Below, piece by piece: positions 8,010 through 15,532 of a stretch of DNA of 64,000 nucleotides. Position numbers and translations under genes: made by a program. Under the pieces are notes generated by a model. The model worked only from the letters and a program-made list of their open reading frames with translations, searched no databases and was not told where the DNA came from. Source of the DNA: JBCDCY01 sp039180875 (lineage in GTDB: Bacteria > Pseudomonadota > Alphaproteobacteria > Rhodobacterales > Rhodobacteraceae); contig JBCDCY010000004.1 of the NCBI GenBank assembly GCA_039180875.1, forward strand, positions 310,001 through 374,000, written 5' to 3'. Within the stretch, counting starts at the first letter, position 1; each line of letters opens with the position of its first letter.

Positions 8010-8669
8010 ATGGCAGACGGCGATCTCAGACAGCATATCGGCACCGTGCAGGACGACACGCTCACCCTGCACCACACCCCGCAGGACCGGCACGACCGCT
8101 TCGCACTCCGCGTGGTCAAGGCGATGCGGGTCTTCGCCGATGCCTTCTTCGCCAAGCGCTACGGCCACCGCGCCGTGGTGTTGGAGACGGTGGCGGCGGT
8201 GCCCGGGATGGTCGGTGGCCTCCTCCAGCACCTGAAGGCCATCCGCCATATCCGCGACGACCAGGGCTGGATCCGCGAGCTTTTAGACGAGGCGGAGAAC
8301 GAGCGGATGCACCTGATGACCTTCATCCAGATCGCCCAGCCCACGCGGCTCGAGCGCTTCATCATCATGGTCGCCCAGGCGGTTTTCTATAACCTCTACT
8401 TCTGGCTCTACCTGTTCGCGCCGAAGACCGCCCACCGGATCGTCGGCTATCTCGAGGAAGAGGCGGTGGTGAGTTACACCCAGTACCTCGCCGAGATCGA
8501 CGCGGGCCATCAGGAGAACGTGCCGGCGCCGCAGCTCGCCATCGACTACTGGGGGCTGCCCGCGGACGCGACGCTCCGCGACGTCGTCATCGTGGTCCGC
8601 GCCGACGAGGCCGGCCACCGCGACAAGAACCACGGCTTCGCCGACGCCATCGCCGCCGGCCGGCACTGA
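8010..8669 (+). CDS. aox: Alternative oxidase
   Basis: A 219-residue cyanide-insensitive ubiquinol oxidase that reduces O2 to water without pumping protons. The diiron ligands are all present: Glu59 in LETVAAVPG, Glu98 and His101 in NERMH, a Glu in LEEEAV (149-151), and Glu200/His203 in RADEAGH. The usual RADEAHH has one substitution to Gly, but the E-x-x-H ligand spacing is kept. Two interfacial hydrophobic stretches (about 117-137 and nearby) fit a monotopic protein. An in-frame start 39 codons upstream is possible but has no family similarity; GGGAG precedes the chosen ATG. Bacterial AOX is sporadic and usually supports respiration under low heme-oxidase function or NO stress. Confidence 0.93.
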   Translation: MADGDLRQHIGTVQDDTLTLHHTPQDRHDRFALRVVKAMRVFADAFFAKRYGHRAVVLETVAAVPGMVGGLLQHLKAIRHIRDDQGWIRELLDEAENERMHLMTFIQIAQPTRLERFIIMVAQAVFYNLYFWLYLFAPKTAHRIVGYLEEEAVVSYTQYLAEIDAGHQENVPAPQLAIDYWGLPADATLRDVVIVVRADEAGHRDKNHGFADAIAAGRH

Positions 8670-8691
8670 CGCCCAATCAGCGGCCGGCCGG

Positions 8692-9006
8692 TCAGCCCTG
8701 GGATGTGTCGCGCCGAAGCTGGCGATAGGCCGCCAGCAGGTCTTCGATCGCCACGCCGTCGATCGTGGCGCCGGTCAGCCTGCAGTCCGCGATCTCGACC
8801 CCCGACAGGTTCGCGTTCCGGATCCGCGTCCCCGACAGGTTCACATCGTTGATGTCCCAGCCGGTCATGTTGCTGTCGTTAAAGCGCGCGCCGGAGAACT
8901 CGATCTGGTTGTAATTGCTGGAGGAGAGATTGGCGTTGTTGAACGTGGAGGAGGAGAGGTTGGCGTCGTCCACGCTCAACCGCTCGGTCACCCGGTGAAG
9001 ATCCAT
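8692..9006 (-). CDS. Small pentapeptide-repeat protein
   Basis: The 104-residue protein is largely a run of five-residue repeats with hydrophobic centres (ANLSSSTFNNANLSSSNYNQ, VNLSGTRIRNANLSG), which fold as a right-handed quadrilateral beta-helix. It ends with a short helical segment EDLLAAYRQLRR. No signal peptide or membrane span is visible, so it is probably cytosolic. Function in this family ranges from DNA mimicry to scaffolding and is not assignable. The start MDLHRVTERL is preferred to one 15 codons upstream because AAGGA sits 8 nt ahead. It is convergent with the oxidase and divergent from the symporter. Confidence 0.78.
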   Translation of the reverse strand: MDLHRVTERLSVDDANLSSSTFNNANLSSSNYNQIEFSGARFNDSNMTGWDINDVNLSGTRIRNANLSGVEIADCRLTGATIDGVAIEDLLAAYRQLRRDTSQG

Positions 9007-9151
9007 CTGAACGTCCTTCCCTAAATGCCCCAGGCGCACACCCGCTCCCAACCCAGGATAGCCGATCGCCGGAGCCGTTTCGAGCGTCCGAGCCTCCGCC
9101 CTTGCGGGGTGCCGGGAACTCGGTCAGGCTCACGTGAGGGGAGGGGATCTC

Positions 9152-10090
9152 ATGCTCTTGTCGGTCGTGCTGCCGCTGGCGCTGGCGTTCATCATGTTCT
9201 CGCTCGGGCTTGGCCTGACGGTTCAGGATTTCGTTCGGGTGATCCGCCGCCCAGCGGCCCTGGCGGCGGGGCTTGGGGCGCAGATGCTGGCGCTGCCGCT
9301 CATCGCCTGGGCGCTGATCGCGCTCTTGGGCCAGGGCTTGCCGCAGGAGCTGAAGCTTGGCGTGATGATCCTCGCCTTCTGCCCGGGCGGCGTGACCTCC
9401 AACATCATGACCCGGTTCGCACGGGGCGACGTGGCGCTCTCGGTCTCGCTGACGGGGGTGATGTCGCTGCTCTCGGTCCTCACCATGCCGCTCCTGGCCG
9501 CCTGGGCGGTGGCCCGTTTCCTCACGAACGCGCCGGAGGGGGCGGTGTTCCTGTCGTCCGCGGCCGCGGGCCTCGGCGGGGTGGAGGTCGACGTCACCTC
9601 CCTCGGCCTGGCGATGTTCCTGATCACCGCGCTGCCGGTCGCCGTCGGGGTCCTGATCCGGCGCTATCTCACCGGCCTGGCCGAGCGGGCGAGCGGCGTG
9701 GTCTATGCCGTGGCCACCGTGCTTTTCGTCGTCATCGTGGTCGGCGCGCTGGCCGCAAACTGGGAGGTCTTCGTCGCCAATGTCGGCACGCTGGCGCCGA
9801 TCGTGATCGCCCTCAACATCGTCATGCTCGCCGTCGGCTATGCCCTGGCGCGGGCCCTGCGCCTCGATGCCGCCGGGTCCACTGCGATCGCCATCGAGGC
9901 CGGGGTGCAAAACGGCACGCTCGGCATCACCGTCGGCCAACTGATCTCGGTCGGCGTCACCGGCCTGCCGCCGATCGCAGTGCCGAGCGGCATCTACGGC
10001 ATCACCATGTACGCCGTGACCCTGCCCTTCGTGGCGTTCCGCCATCTCCGCGCGCGCGGGCCGCTCAGCGCGACCGACAGCCCGGGCTAG
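9152..10090 (+). CDS. Bile acid:sodium symporter family transporter
   Basis: A 312-residue inner membrane carrier with about nine or ten predicted spans. The conserved broken-helix motifs of the BASS family are present: CPGGVTSN near 85-92 and EAGVQNG with Glu249 and Gln253, residues that in characterised members coordinate Na+. BASS proteins move organic anions (bile acids, pantoate, pyruvate, glucosinolates) with Na+. The substrate cannot be assigned without neighbours of related function. The ATG at 9152 has a GAGGGGAGGGG ribosome binding site, so the GTG six codons upstream is less likely. Confidence 0.88.
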   Translation: MLLSVVLPLALAFIMFSLGLGLTVQDFVRVIRRPAALAAGLGAQMLALPLIAWALIALLGQGLPQELKLGVMILAFCPGGVTSNIMTRFARGDVALSVSLTGVMSLLSVLTMPLLAAWAVARFLTNAPEGAVFLSSAAAGLGGVEVDVTSLGLAMFLITALPVAVGVLIRRYLTGLAERASGVVYAVATVLFVVIVVGALAANWEVFVANVGTLAPIVIALNIVMLAVGYALARALRLDAAGSTAIAIEAGVQNGTLGITVGQLISVGVTGLPPIAVPSGIYGITMYAVTLPFVAFRHLRARGPLSATDSPG

Positions 10091-10099
10091 GCGCGGGCG

Positions 10100-10138
10100 C
10101 CGTCGGGCACGGCGGTCGTCTTTCGGCGCACCCGACGG
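10100..10138 (+). terminator. Possible hairpin after symporter gene
   Basis: CCGTCGGG (10100-10107) and CCCGACGG (10131-10138) form a perfect 8-bp stem with a 23-nt loop starting 10 bp past the stop. There is no T-tract, so it may only be a 3' stabiliser. Confidence 0.35.
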
Positions 10139-10222
10139 ATCGTTCCGGCATCTGGATCTGGTCAAAGCGCCGTTCCAATCCACTGCCGCCGGAAGCGCCT
10201 TTCGAGCCCCAGAGGGAGTGAC

Positions 10223-10606
10223 ATGAGCCTCCGAGCATACTCGTACCGCCTTGGTACGGTGGTTGACCTGCTTGATGAGAGAGAGTGGGCGGAGATTGCG
10301 GTCTTGCTCGCGAACCGCATCGACGGGATCAAGGCCCACTTGCGGGAGAACAGAGGCTGTTCGGTCGAGGACTTGGTGCGCGCCGAGCCAACCGGGCAAC
10401 GGGCTCTCGACACATATCAGGAGCTCACGGGCACGCGGCTCACGTCTCCCGACGATCTCTGGCATGTGCGCATGAAGGACTACGGGTCGCTCTGCCCCCA
10501 GTGTTCAAAGCCGTTTCGGACGCCGACGGCGAAGATATGCGCCGAGTGCGGCTTCGTGCTGCCGGATGGTGCGCTCGCCGGCGAACTCAGCGCGCGCTGT
10601 CATTAG
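10223..10606 (+). CDS. Hypothetical protein with C-terminal zinc ribbon
   Basis: I do not recognise this 127-residue protein as a whole. The first 90 residues look helical and charged (EWAEIAVLLANRIDGIK). Cys91/Cys94 and Cys106/Cys109 then form two CxxC knuckles 12 residues apart, a typical rubredoxin-like or zinc-ribbon metal site, in a CPQCSKPF...CAECGF context. No signal peptide or membrane span is present. A GAGGGAG ribosome binding site lies ahead of the ATG. Immediate neighbours are a carrier and a membrane protein of unknown function in the same orientation, with gaps of about 130 bp that argue against one operon. Confidence 0.65.
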   Translation: MSLRAYSYRLGTVVDLLDEREWAEIAVLLANRIDGIKAHLRENRGCSVEDLVRAEPTGQRALDTYQELTGTRLTSPDDLWHVRMKDYGSLCPQCSKPFRTPTAKICAECGFVLPDGALAGELSARCH

Positions 10607-10736
10607 CCGGTGGCAGGAGGACTTTGCCTGCCCTTACCCCGACACGCCTCTAGTCGCTGTTAGCCGCGCCTCCGGTCAGTCCCGTTCGATCCCACCCTGT
10701 TCTTGCACATGCCCTTCCGCCGCATGACAAGGGGCC

Positions 10737-11528
10737 ATGGCCTCCACGCTGCTGACAGGCACCGTCTTCGTCGCTGCCATCGTCGCGCTCGCGCTCGGGT
10801 CCTACGGGATCGCGCGATGGGCGTTCGGCGCGCGGGCGGACGAAGAGACGCGCGATCTCGCAGGATCGGTCTTGTTCCGTATCGGGGCGCTGCACGGGCT
10901 CGTCCTCGCGCTCGTTTTCGCGCAGGACCTGGCCGGCATCCGCGACGTCGCGGTCTCGGCAGCGCGGGAGGCGACGCTGGTGTCCGACATCTACCACGAC
11001 GCGCGACGCTACGGGGTGGAGGAGACGGCCGGGCTGCGCGCCGGGCTCGCGCGCTACGGCCTGATCGTCGTGGAGGAGGAATGGCCCCTCCTCGCAGAGA
11101 GCCGGCGCCTCTCTCCTGCCGCCTGGACGGAATGGGAGGCGGCCTATGAGACGCTCCTCGACCTCGCGCCCGCCACACCGCGCCAGGAGCGATTGCACGA
11201 CGTGATGCTCGACGACATCCGTGAGCTGTCGGAACTGCGCGACGCACGTGAGAACGCCGCGCAGGCGGCGGCTTACGCGATCTTTCTGTGGGTGGCGCTG
11301 GCTGGCGTGGTGCTGATCGGGGCGGCCTATTTCACCTGGCCTGCGACGGCGCTGAACGTCGGGCTGATTGCGGCTTTCGCAGGCTTCACCGGCCTCATCC
11401 TCTATATGGTCTTCGCCTTCTCGAACCCCTTCGCCGCGCCGGGCAGGGCGACGACGGTGGGGTTCGAGCGTTTTCTGACGCCCGAGGTGCGAGCGCTCGC
11501 GACACGCCCGGCTCCAGGGGGAGGTTGA
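10737..11528 (+). CDS. DUF4239-like (bestrophin-like) membrane protein
   Basis: A 263-residue protein with a membrane span at about 5-25, a conserved amphipathic segment (LHGLVLALVFAQDLAGIRDV), a charged helical middle, and two spans near 185-235. This layout resembles DUF4239 bestrophin-like bacterial membrane proteins, whose function is unsettled. The ATG at 10737 directly follows an AAGGGG stretch. It is convergent with prfC. The family call rests on pattern only. Confidence 0.65.
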   Translation: MASTLLTGTVFVAAIVALALGSYGIARWAFGARADEETRDLAGSVLFRIGALHGLVLALVFAQDLAGIRDVAVSAAREATLVSDIYHDARRYGVEETAGLRAGLARYGLIVVEEEWPLLAESRRLSPAAWTEWEAAYETLLDLAPATPRQERLHDVMLDDIRELSELRDARENAAQAAAYAIFLWVALAGVVLIGAAYFTWPATALNVGLIAAFAGFTGLILYMVFAFSNPFAAPGRATTVGFERFLTPEVRALATRPAPGGG

Positions 11529-11634
11529 CTCCGGTCAGACGACTGCCTGCGCCGCACACGATTTCAAGCTGTCGGCTAAGCGTCCACACCGGCGAACTCG
11601 GCGGTCGCGCTTACCGGTCGGCAGCAGAGCGACC

Positions 11635-13242
11635 CTACCCCAACATCTCCTTCGTGGCCGTAAGCTTCAGGTCCGGCCAGTCCCGCTCCACCCGGTCGAT
11701 GTCCCATTGGAGGCGGGTCATGTAGACCGGGTCGCCGTCGTTGTCGGTGGCCATGTGGCCCTTGTTCTGGTCGGCGAAGCGGTCGAGCGTGTCCTTCGGG
11801 CCTGAGATCCAGCGGGCGGAGGTGAACTGGGTGGGCTCGAAGCGGACCGGCAGGCCGTATTCCAGCTCGATCCGGCTGGCCAGCACGTCGAATTGCAGCG
11901 CGCCGACGACGCCGACGATCCAGCCGGCGCCGATCATCGGTTTGAAGAGCTTGGCCGCCCCCTCCTCCGCGAACTGTGTCAAAGCCTTGTCCAGATGCTT
12001 GGCCTTCAGCGGATCGCCCGCCCGGCAGGCCTGCAACAGCTCCGGCGCGAAGGAGGGGATGCCGGTGAAGCGGAGGCTCTCACCCTCCGTCAGCGCGTCG
12101 CCGATGCGCAACTGGCCGTGGTTCGGGATGCCCATGATGTCGCCGGCCCAGGCCTCCTCGGCCAATTCCCGGTCGGAGGCGAGGAAGAGCACGGGGTTGG
12201 AGATCGCCATCGGCTTGCCCGCCCGCACGTGGTGCAGCTTCATCCCCCGCTTGAAGTGGCCCGAGCAGAGGCGGACGAAGGCGACGCGGTCGCGGTGCTT
12301 GGGATCCATGTTCGCCTGCACCTTGAAGACGAAGCCCGAGACCTTGCGCTCGTCCGACGACACCTGGCGCGGCTCGGCCGGGTGGGTGTGGGGCACGGGG
12401 CCGTAGTCCGCGATGCCGCGCATCAACTCCCGCACGCCGAAGGAGTTGATGGCCGAGCCGAACCAGATGGGCGTGAGGGCACCGTCGCGGAAAGCCTGCG
12501 CCTCGAAGGGCGGCAGCAGCTCCCGCGCCATCTCCACCTCCTCCCGGAGGGTGGCGAGCGCGCCTTCGGGGATGGGCTCGGCCAGGCGCGGGTCGTCGAG
12601 GCCGTCGAGCGCGATGGAGGCGGCCTTCACGTTGCGGTCGGCCCGGTCCATCAGCTCCAGCCGATCGCGCAGCATGTCGTAGCAGCCGAGGAAGTCGCGC
12701 CCCATGCCGATGGGCCAGGAGGCCGGCGTGACGTCGAGGGCCAGCATCTCCTGGATCTCGTCGATGATCTCGAAGGTCTCGCGGCTCTCCCGGTCCATCT
12801 TGTTGCAGAAGGTGAGGATCGGCAGATCGCGCAGGCGACAGACCTCGAAGAGCTTCCGGGTCTGGCTCTCCACCCCCTTGGCGCCGTCGATCACCATGAT
12901 GGCGGCATCGACGGCGGTGAGCGTGCGGTAGGTGTCCTCGGAGAAATCGGCGTGGCCGGGCGTGTCCACCAGGTTGAAGCGCCGCCCGTCGAAGTCGAAG
13001 GACATGGCGGAGGCGGAGACGGAGATGCCCCGCTCCTTCTCCATCGCCAGGAAGTCCGAGCGCGTCCGCCGCGCCTCCCCCTTCGCGCGCACCTGGCCGG
13101 CCATCTGAATAGCGCCGCCGTAGAGCAGGAATTTCTCCGTCAGCGTCGTCTTGCCCGCATCGGGGTGCGAGATGATGGCGAAGGTGCGCCGGCGGGCGAC
13201 CTCGGCAGGCAGATCGGGCTGGTTGTGCGCGCGGTCAAGCAT
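11635..13242 (-). CDS. prfC: Peptide chain release factor 3
   Basis: A 535-residue translational GTPase that recycles RF1/RF2 from the ribosome after termination. G1 (SHPDAGKTT, 25-33), the switch region with ERGISV, G3 DTPGH (93-97) and G4 NKMD (147-150) are intact, and the length matches RF3. Following domains keep RF3-specific text such as VSGFVFKVQANMDPKHRDRVAF. The start chosen is the first in-frame ATG; its upstream region holds a half copy of the dispersed repeat and diverges from the ParA-like gene. Confidence 0.96.
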   Translation of the reverse strand: MLDRAHNQPDLPAEVARRRTFAIISHPDAGKTTLTEKFLLYGGAIQMAGQVRAKGEARRTRSDFLAMEKERGISVSASAMSFDFDGRRFNLVDTPGHADFSEDTYRTLTAVDAAIMVIDGAKGVESQTRKLFEVCRLRDLPILTFCNKMDRESRETFEIIDEIQEMLALDVTPASWPIGMGRDFLGCYDMLRDRLELMDRADRNVKAASIALDGLDDPRLAEPIPEGALATLREEVEMARELLPPFEAQAFRDGALTPIWFGSAINSFGVRELMRGIADYGPVPHTHPAEPRQVSSDERKVSGFVFKVQANMDPKHRDRVAFVRLCSGHFKRGMKLHHVRAGKPMAISNPVLFLASDRELAEEAWAGDIMGIPNHGQLRIGDALTEGESLRFTGIPSFAPELLQACRAGDPLKAKHLDKALTQFAEEGAAKLFKPMIGAGWIVGVVGALQFDVLASRIELEYGLPVRFEPTQFTSARWISGPKDTLDRFADQNKGHMATDNDGDPVYMTRLQWDIDRVERDWPDLKLTATKEMLG

Positions 13243-13340
13243 GGCCGTCGCTATAGAGCAGCCGGGCGCCGGACGGAACCGGGGACAGGCGCCCCCGCCT
13301 GCCCCCGGGCAGGTCTGCTACCCCGGCCCCCGTTCTCGCG

Positions 13341-13368
13341 GTGGCCCAAATATCCCCGCCGGAGGCAT
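13341..13368 (-). repeat. Dispersed intergenic element, copy B (half)
   Basis: On the minus strand this reads ATGCCTCCGGCGGGGATATT followed by TGGGCCAC. It matches the head and first arm of the copies at 4385 and 36266, but no second arm is recognisable. It lies between divergent genes, so a terminator role is unlikely at this site. Confidence 0.6.
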
Positions 13369-13434
13369 CTGCCCGCATCCCCGGCTTTTCCCGTCCGGGG
13401 GGAGGCGATACGCTCGCGGCGGGGAGGTGATGCC

Positions 13435-14049
13435 ATGCAATCGGTCCTGGTGGCGAACCGGAAGGGCGGCTGTGGCAAGACGCTGGTGGCGGTGACGCTG
13501 GCGGCGGCCTTGGCGGGCACCGGCGCGCGGGTGGCGCTGGCGGATGCCGACAAGCAGAAATCGGCGCTCCGCTGGCTAAAGTTGCGGCCGGAGGCGGCGG
13601 CGCCGGTCAAGGGCCTCGACTGGACCCGCGGGATCGGTGAGGCGCCGAAGAAGACCGACTGGCTGGTGATCGACGCGCCCGGCGCGCTGACCGGCGCGAA
13701 GGCGGAGGCATTGATCGCCGAAGCCCGCGCTATCATCGTTCCCGTCCTGCCCTCGATGTTCGATGCCCACGCGACCAAGCGCTTCCTCAAGGACATCGCC
13801 GAGGTGAAGCGGGTGCGGAAGGGCAAGGCCGAGATACACCTCCTGGCCAACCGCGTCCGGGCCGCGAGCCGGGGCTCGGCGCGCCTCCGGGCGTTTTTCG
13901 AGGATCTCGGGCAGGAGCCGCTGGCCTGGATCTCCGAACGCACCGCCTATCCCGACCTCGCCGCCCAGGGCCTGGCCGTGGCCGACAAGCCGCAGCGAGC
14001 GTTTCTGCCGCTCAGGGCCCAGTGGGATCCGGTACTCGCAAAATTCTGA
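13435..14049 (+). CDS. ParA/MinD-like ATPase with altered 3' end
   Basis: A 204-residue deviant-Walker-A ATPase: KGGCGKT at 10-16 within VANRKGGCGKTLVA, a DAD motif (DADKQKSALRWL) and LVIDAPG as Walker B-like segment. Such proteins position DNA or protein cargo by ATP-dependent dimerisation. No ParB-like partner is adjacent, so the cargo is unknown. The last codons are unusual: the native ending appears displaced 1.3 kb downstream, and the present terminus (VLAKF) is supplied by an inserted segment. Upstream in-frame codons exist but are antisense to prfC and not part of this gene. GGGGAGG precedes the ATG. Confidence 0.85.
   Translation: MQSVLVANRKGGCGKTLVAVTLAAALAGTGARVALADADKQKSALRWLKLRPEAAAPVKGLDWTRGIGEAPKKTDWLVIDAPGALTGAKAEALIAEARAIIVPVLPSMFDAHATKRFLKDIAEVKRVRKGKAEIHLLANRVRAASRGSARLRAFFEDLGQEPLAWISERTAYPDLAAQGLAVADKPQRAFLPLRAQWDPVLAKF
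14014..14033 (+). repeat. Direct repeat, left copy (putative att core)
   Basis: AGGGCCCAGTGGGATCCGGT lies in the last codons of the ParA-like gene (R-A-Q-W-D-P-V). The identical 20 bp recurs at 15317-15336, where it is in the same phase relative to the displaced native tail. Confidence 0.9.
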
Positions 14050-14063
14050 TTGGAGGCATCGAT

Positions 14064-15167
14064 TTGTCTGATCTAACGCGCGACTTCTTCGAGCGCTTTG
14101 TCGCCGAAAGGCGCGAAGAAAGTACGATGCTTGATTTCAAGGGGAACATCGACCTGGCGACACGCGACGCCAAGACCGACATAGCAAGAGACATCGTAGC
14201 TCTCGCCAATTCGGCTGGCGGTGAGATCATTGCTGGAGTCAAAGAAGAAAAGGGCGTCGCTGTCGATGTCTGCCCGTTCACGATACCGGACGACAATGCA
14301 GACGCATTCACGCTCTGCATCGAGAACATTATGCGGGATCGAATAGAACCTCGCTTGTCGGGTGTCAGGATCGACACCGTTCCGGCGGAAAACGATTTCT
14401 ACGTTCGCATTGCCGTCGCGCGCAGCTTCGCTGGGCCCCACGCGGTGCGCCATGGCGCGAGGTTCGAGTTTCTGCGCAGGGCAAACCGGCAAAACGTGCC
14501 GATGGACTACGCGGGGGTGCGTGCGGCGTTCCTAGCGCAGCCTTCGCTCCTCGATCGCATACGCATCTTTCACACAGATCGCGTCAATGCCGTGCGCGCG
14601 AATGAAGTTGAAATCCCCTTGGTCGAAGTGCCGACGGCCGTTGGGCATTTGATCCCGTACGACTTTCTTGAGCCGGTCGAAGTGCTCTCACTCGAGCCGC
14701 GATCGGTTCATTTGCCGCGAAGTAGTGCCTTTTCCGATCGGCCTACAATCGACGGTCGCATCGCAATCGAACCAGGGACATATATGTCGTCTTCTCCTCG
14801 CGCATCGTACGTCAAGGTCTACCGTACTGGCGTCGTTGAGGCTGTCGATGCCGATTTCGTTAAACCGCATTACGAACAGCCTACAGTTTGGAATACAGCC
14901 GTCTTGAATATGTGTAGTTCTCTCTTCGAGAACGGGGAGCATTTGCTCGGAGACTCTGTACGGAGACCTGTCGCGGCGATCATAACTTTTGGGGGCATGA
15001 AGGGCACATGCTTCTCCGTCAAAGATCCTCATTTGTATCGCCATTTGCCTGAGTGCAACGTAGACACTTTCACGCTTGCCGCGCCAGAAGTCGTTGGTGA
15101 ACTTGATAGGGAAGCTCTCTCGGAGATTCTTGAGGGACAGTTCCGCAGTGCTGACGGACTCGATTAA
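14064..15167 (+). CDS. AlbA_2 (Schlafen-type) domain protein on inserted segment
   Basis: A 367-residue protein whose first 60 residues match the AlbA_2/divergent AAA_4 fold: EESTMLDFKGN, then DIARDIVALANSAGGEIIAGV (about 40-59). AlbA_2 domains bind nucleic acid and occur in regulators, in Schlafen-like RNases and in several phage-defence proteins. The remaining 300 residues are unfamiliar, without membrane spans. I chose TTG at 14064 because GGAGG lies 7 nt ahead and the frame overlaps the ParA-like gene if started earlier. Codon use is AT-richer than any neighbour, consistent with recent acquisition. A defence role is inference from domain, size and insertion context only. Confidence 0.75.
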   Translation: MSDLTRDFFERFVAERREESTMLDFKGNIDLATRDAKTDIARDIVALANSAGGEIIAGVKEEKGVAVDVCPFTIPDDNADAFTLCIENIMRDRIEPRLSGVRIDTVPAENDFYVRIAVARSFAGPHAVRHGARFEFLRRANRQNVPMDYAGVRAAFLAQPSLLDRIRIFHTDRVNAVRANEVEIPLVEVPTAVGHLIPYDFLEPVEVLSLEPRSVHLPRSSAFSDRPTIDGRIAIEPGTYMSSSPRASYVKVYRTGVVEAVDADFVKPHYEQPTVWNTAVLNMCSSLFENGEHLLGDSVRRPVAAIITFGGMKGTCFSVKDPHLYRHLPECNVDTFTLAAPEVVGELDREALSEILEGQFRSADGLD

Positions 15168-15212
15168 GTGCGCCGCGACAGGTTTCGACAAACGCAATCC
15201 AGGAGGGGCAGT

Positions 15213-15302
15213 GTGCTAGTTGTCGCGAAAATTGGTGCGCGCAGATCAAGTTGTACTGACTGGTTCATCCCGAGATGGGAGCGACGAAGGCTGCGCGATT
15301 AA
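15213..15302 (+). CDS. Possible 29-residue small protein
   Basis: A GTG start lies 6 nt after a perfect AGGAGG (15201-15206), and the frame reads 29 codons to TAA with a very basic C-terminus (RWERRRLRD). It is inside the inserted segment, 45 bp behind the AlbA_2 gene. The strong ribosome binding site is the only support; it could equally be the truncated remains of a longer gene. Confidence 0.25.
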   Translation: MLVVAKIGARRSSCTDWFIPRWERRRLRD

Positions 15303-15316
15303 GTCCTCAACAGCGA

Positions 15317-15355
15317 AGGGCCCAGTGGGATCCGGTGTTGGCGGCTTTGCTGTAG
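15317..15355 (+). other. Displaced native 3' end of the ParA-like gene with right direct repeat
   Basis: The right copy of the 20-bp repeat (15317-15336) continues in frame as RAQWDPVLAALL and a TAG stop at 15353-15355. Left of the repeat there is no ParA similarity. Removing 14034-15336 would rejoin this ending to the gene body without changing frame. Confidence 0.8.
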
Positions 15356-15372
15356 GGGGGCGCTGCTCCCTC

Positions 15373-15390
15373 TTGGCGCCGGGGCGCCAA
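15373..15390 (+). terminator. Hairpin after the displaced ParA-like tail
   Basis: TTGGCGCC-GG-GGCGCCAA is an 18-bp near-perfect palindrome 17 bp after the native stop, probably folding as a 6-bp stem with a 6-nt loop and followed by AATTC. It is placed to terminate the original ParA-like transcript. There is no long T-run. Confidence 0.45.
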
Positions 15391-15394
15391 TTCA

Positions 15395-15425
15395 CCCCCG
15401 GGATGTTTTTGCCAGTGCGGAAGGG
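15395..15425 (+). repeat. Dispersed intergenic element, weak copy E
   Basis: CCCGGGATGTTTTTGCCAGT followed by GCGGAAGGG resembles the CGGGGATATTTGGGCCAGCAAGAAAG arm of the other copies but is degenerate. I see nothing else in the remaining 15426-15532 apart from a GGGAGG ribosome binding site at the end. Confidence 0.3.
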
Positions 15426-15532
15426 GAGGGGTCGGCTGCTCTGGCCGTGGCTGGGCGGTGCAAGGTGCCGCCAGCCCTCGCCTTTTGGACAATTGCGGCT
15501 ATAGAGGCCGCAGGACATCAGGGAGGTGGGCC

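Larger units (their letters stand above)
14034..15336 (+). mobile_element. 1.3-kb insertion in the 3' end of the ParA-like gene
   Basis: The segment between the two 20-bp direct repeats, counted with one repeat copy, is 1303 bp. It carries the AlbA_2-domain gene and about 150 bp of other sequence, and is visibly poorer in GC than both flanks. Its left end supplies a replacement terminus and stop for the ParA-like gene, the usual outcome of site-specific integration into a gene's 3' end. No integrase, transposase or terminal inverted repeat is visible, so it is non-autonomous or a remnant. Confidence 0.7.

Noticed and set aside
11893..13434. An N-terminal extension of about 514 residues on the ParA-like gene
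   Set aside because: The extension is antisense to prfC. The P-loop protein starts naturally at 13435 with a ribosome binding site.
13435..14049. Plasmid or chromosome partition locus (parAB)
   Set aside because: No ParB-like gene or parS-like repeats occur nearby, so only the ATPase family is claimed.
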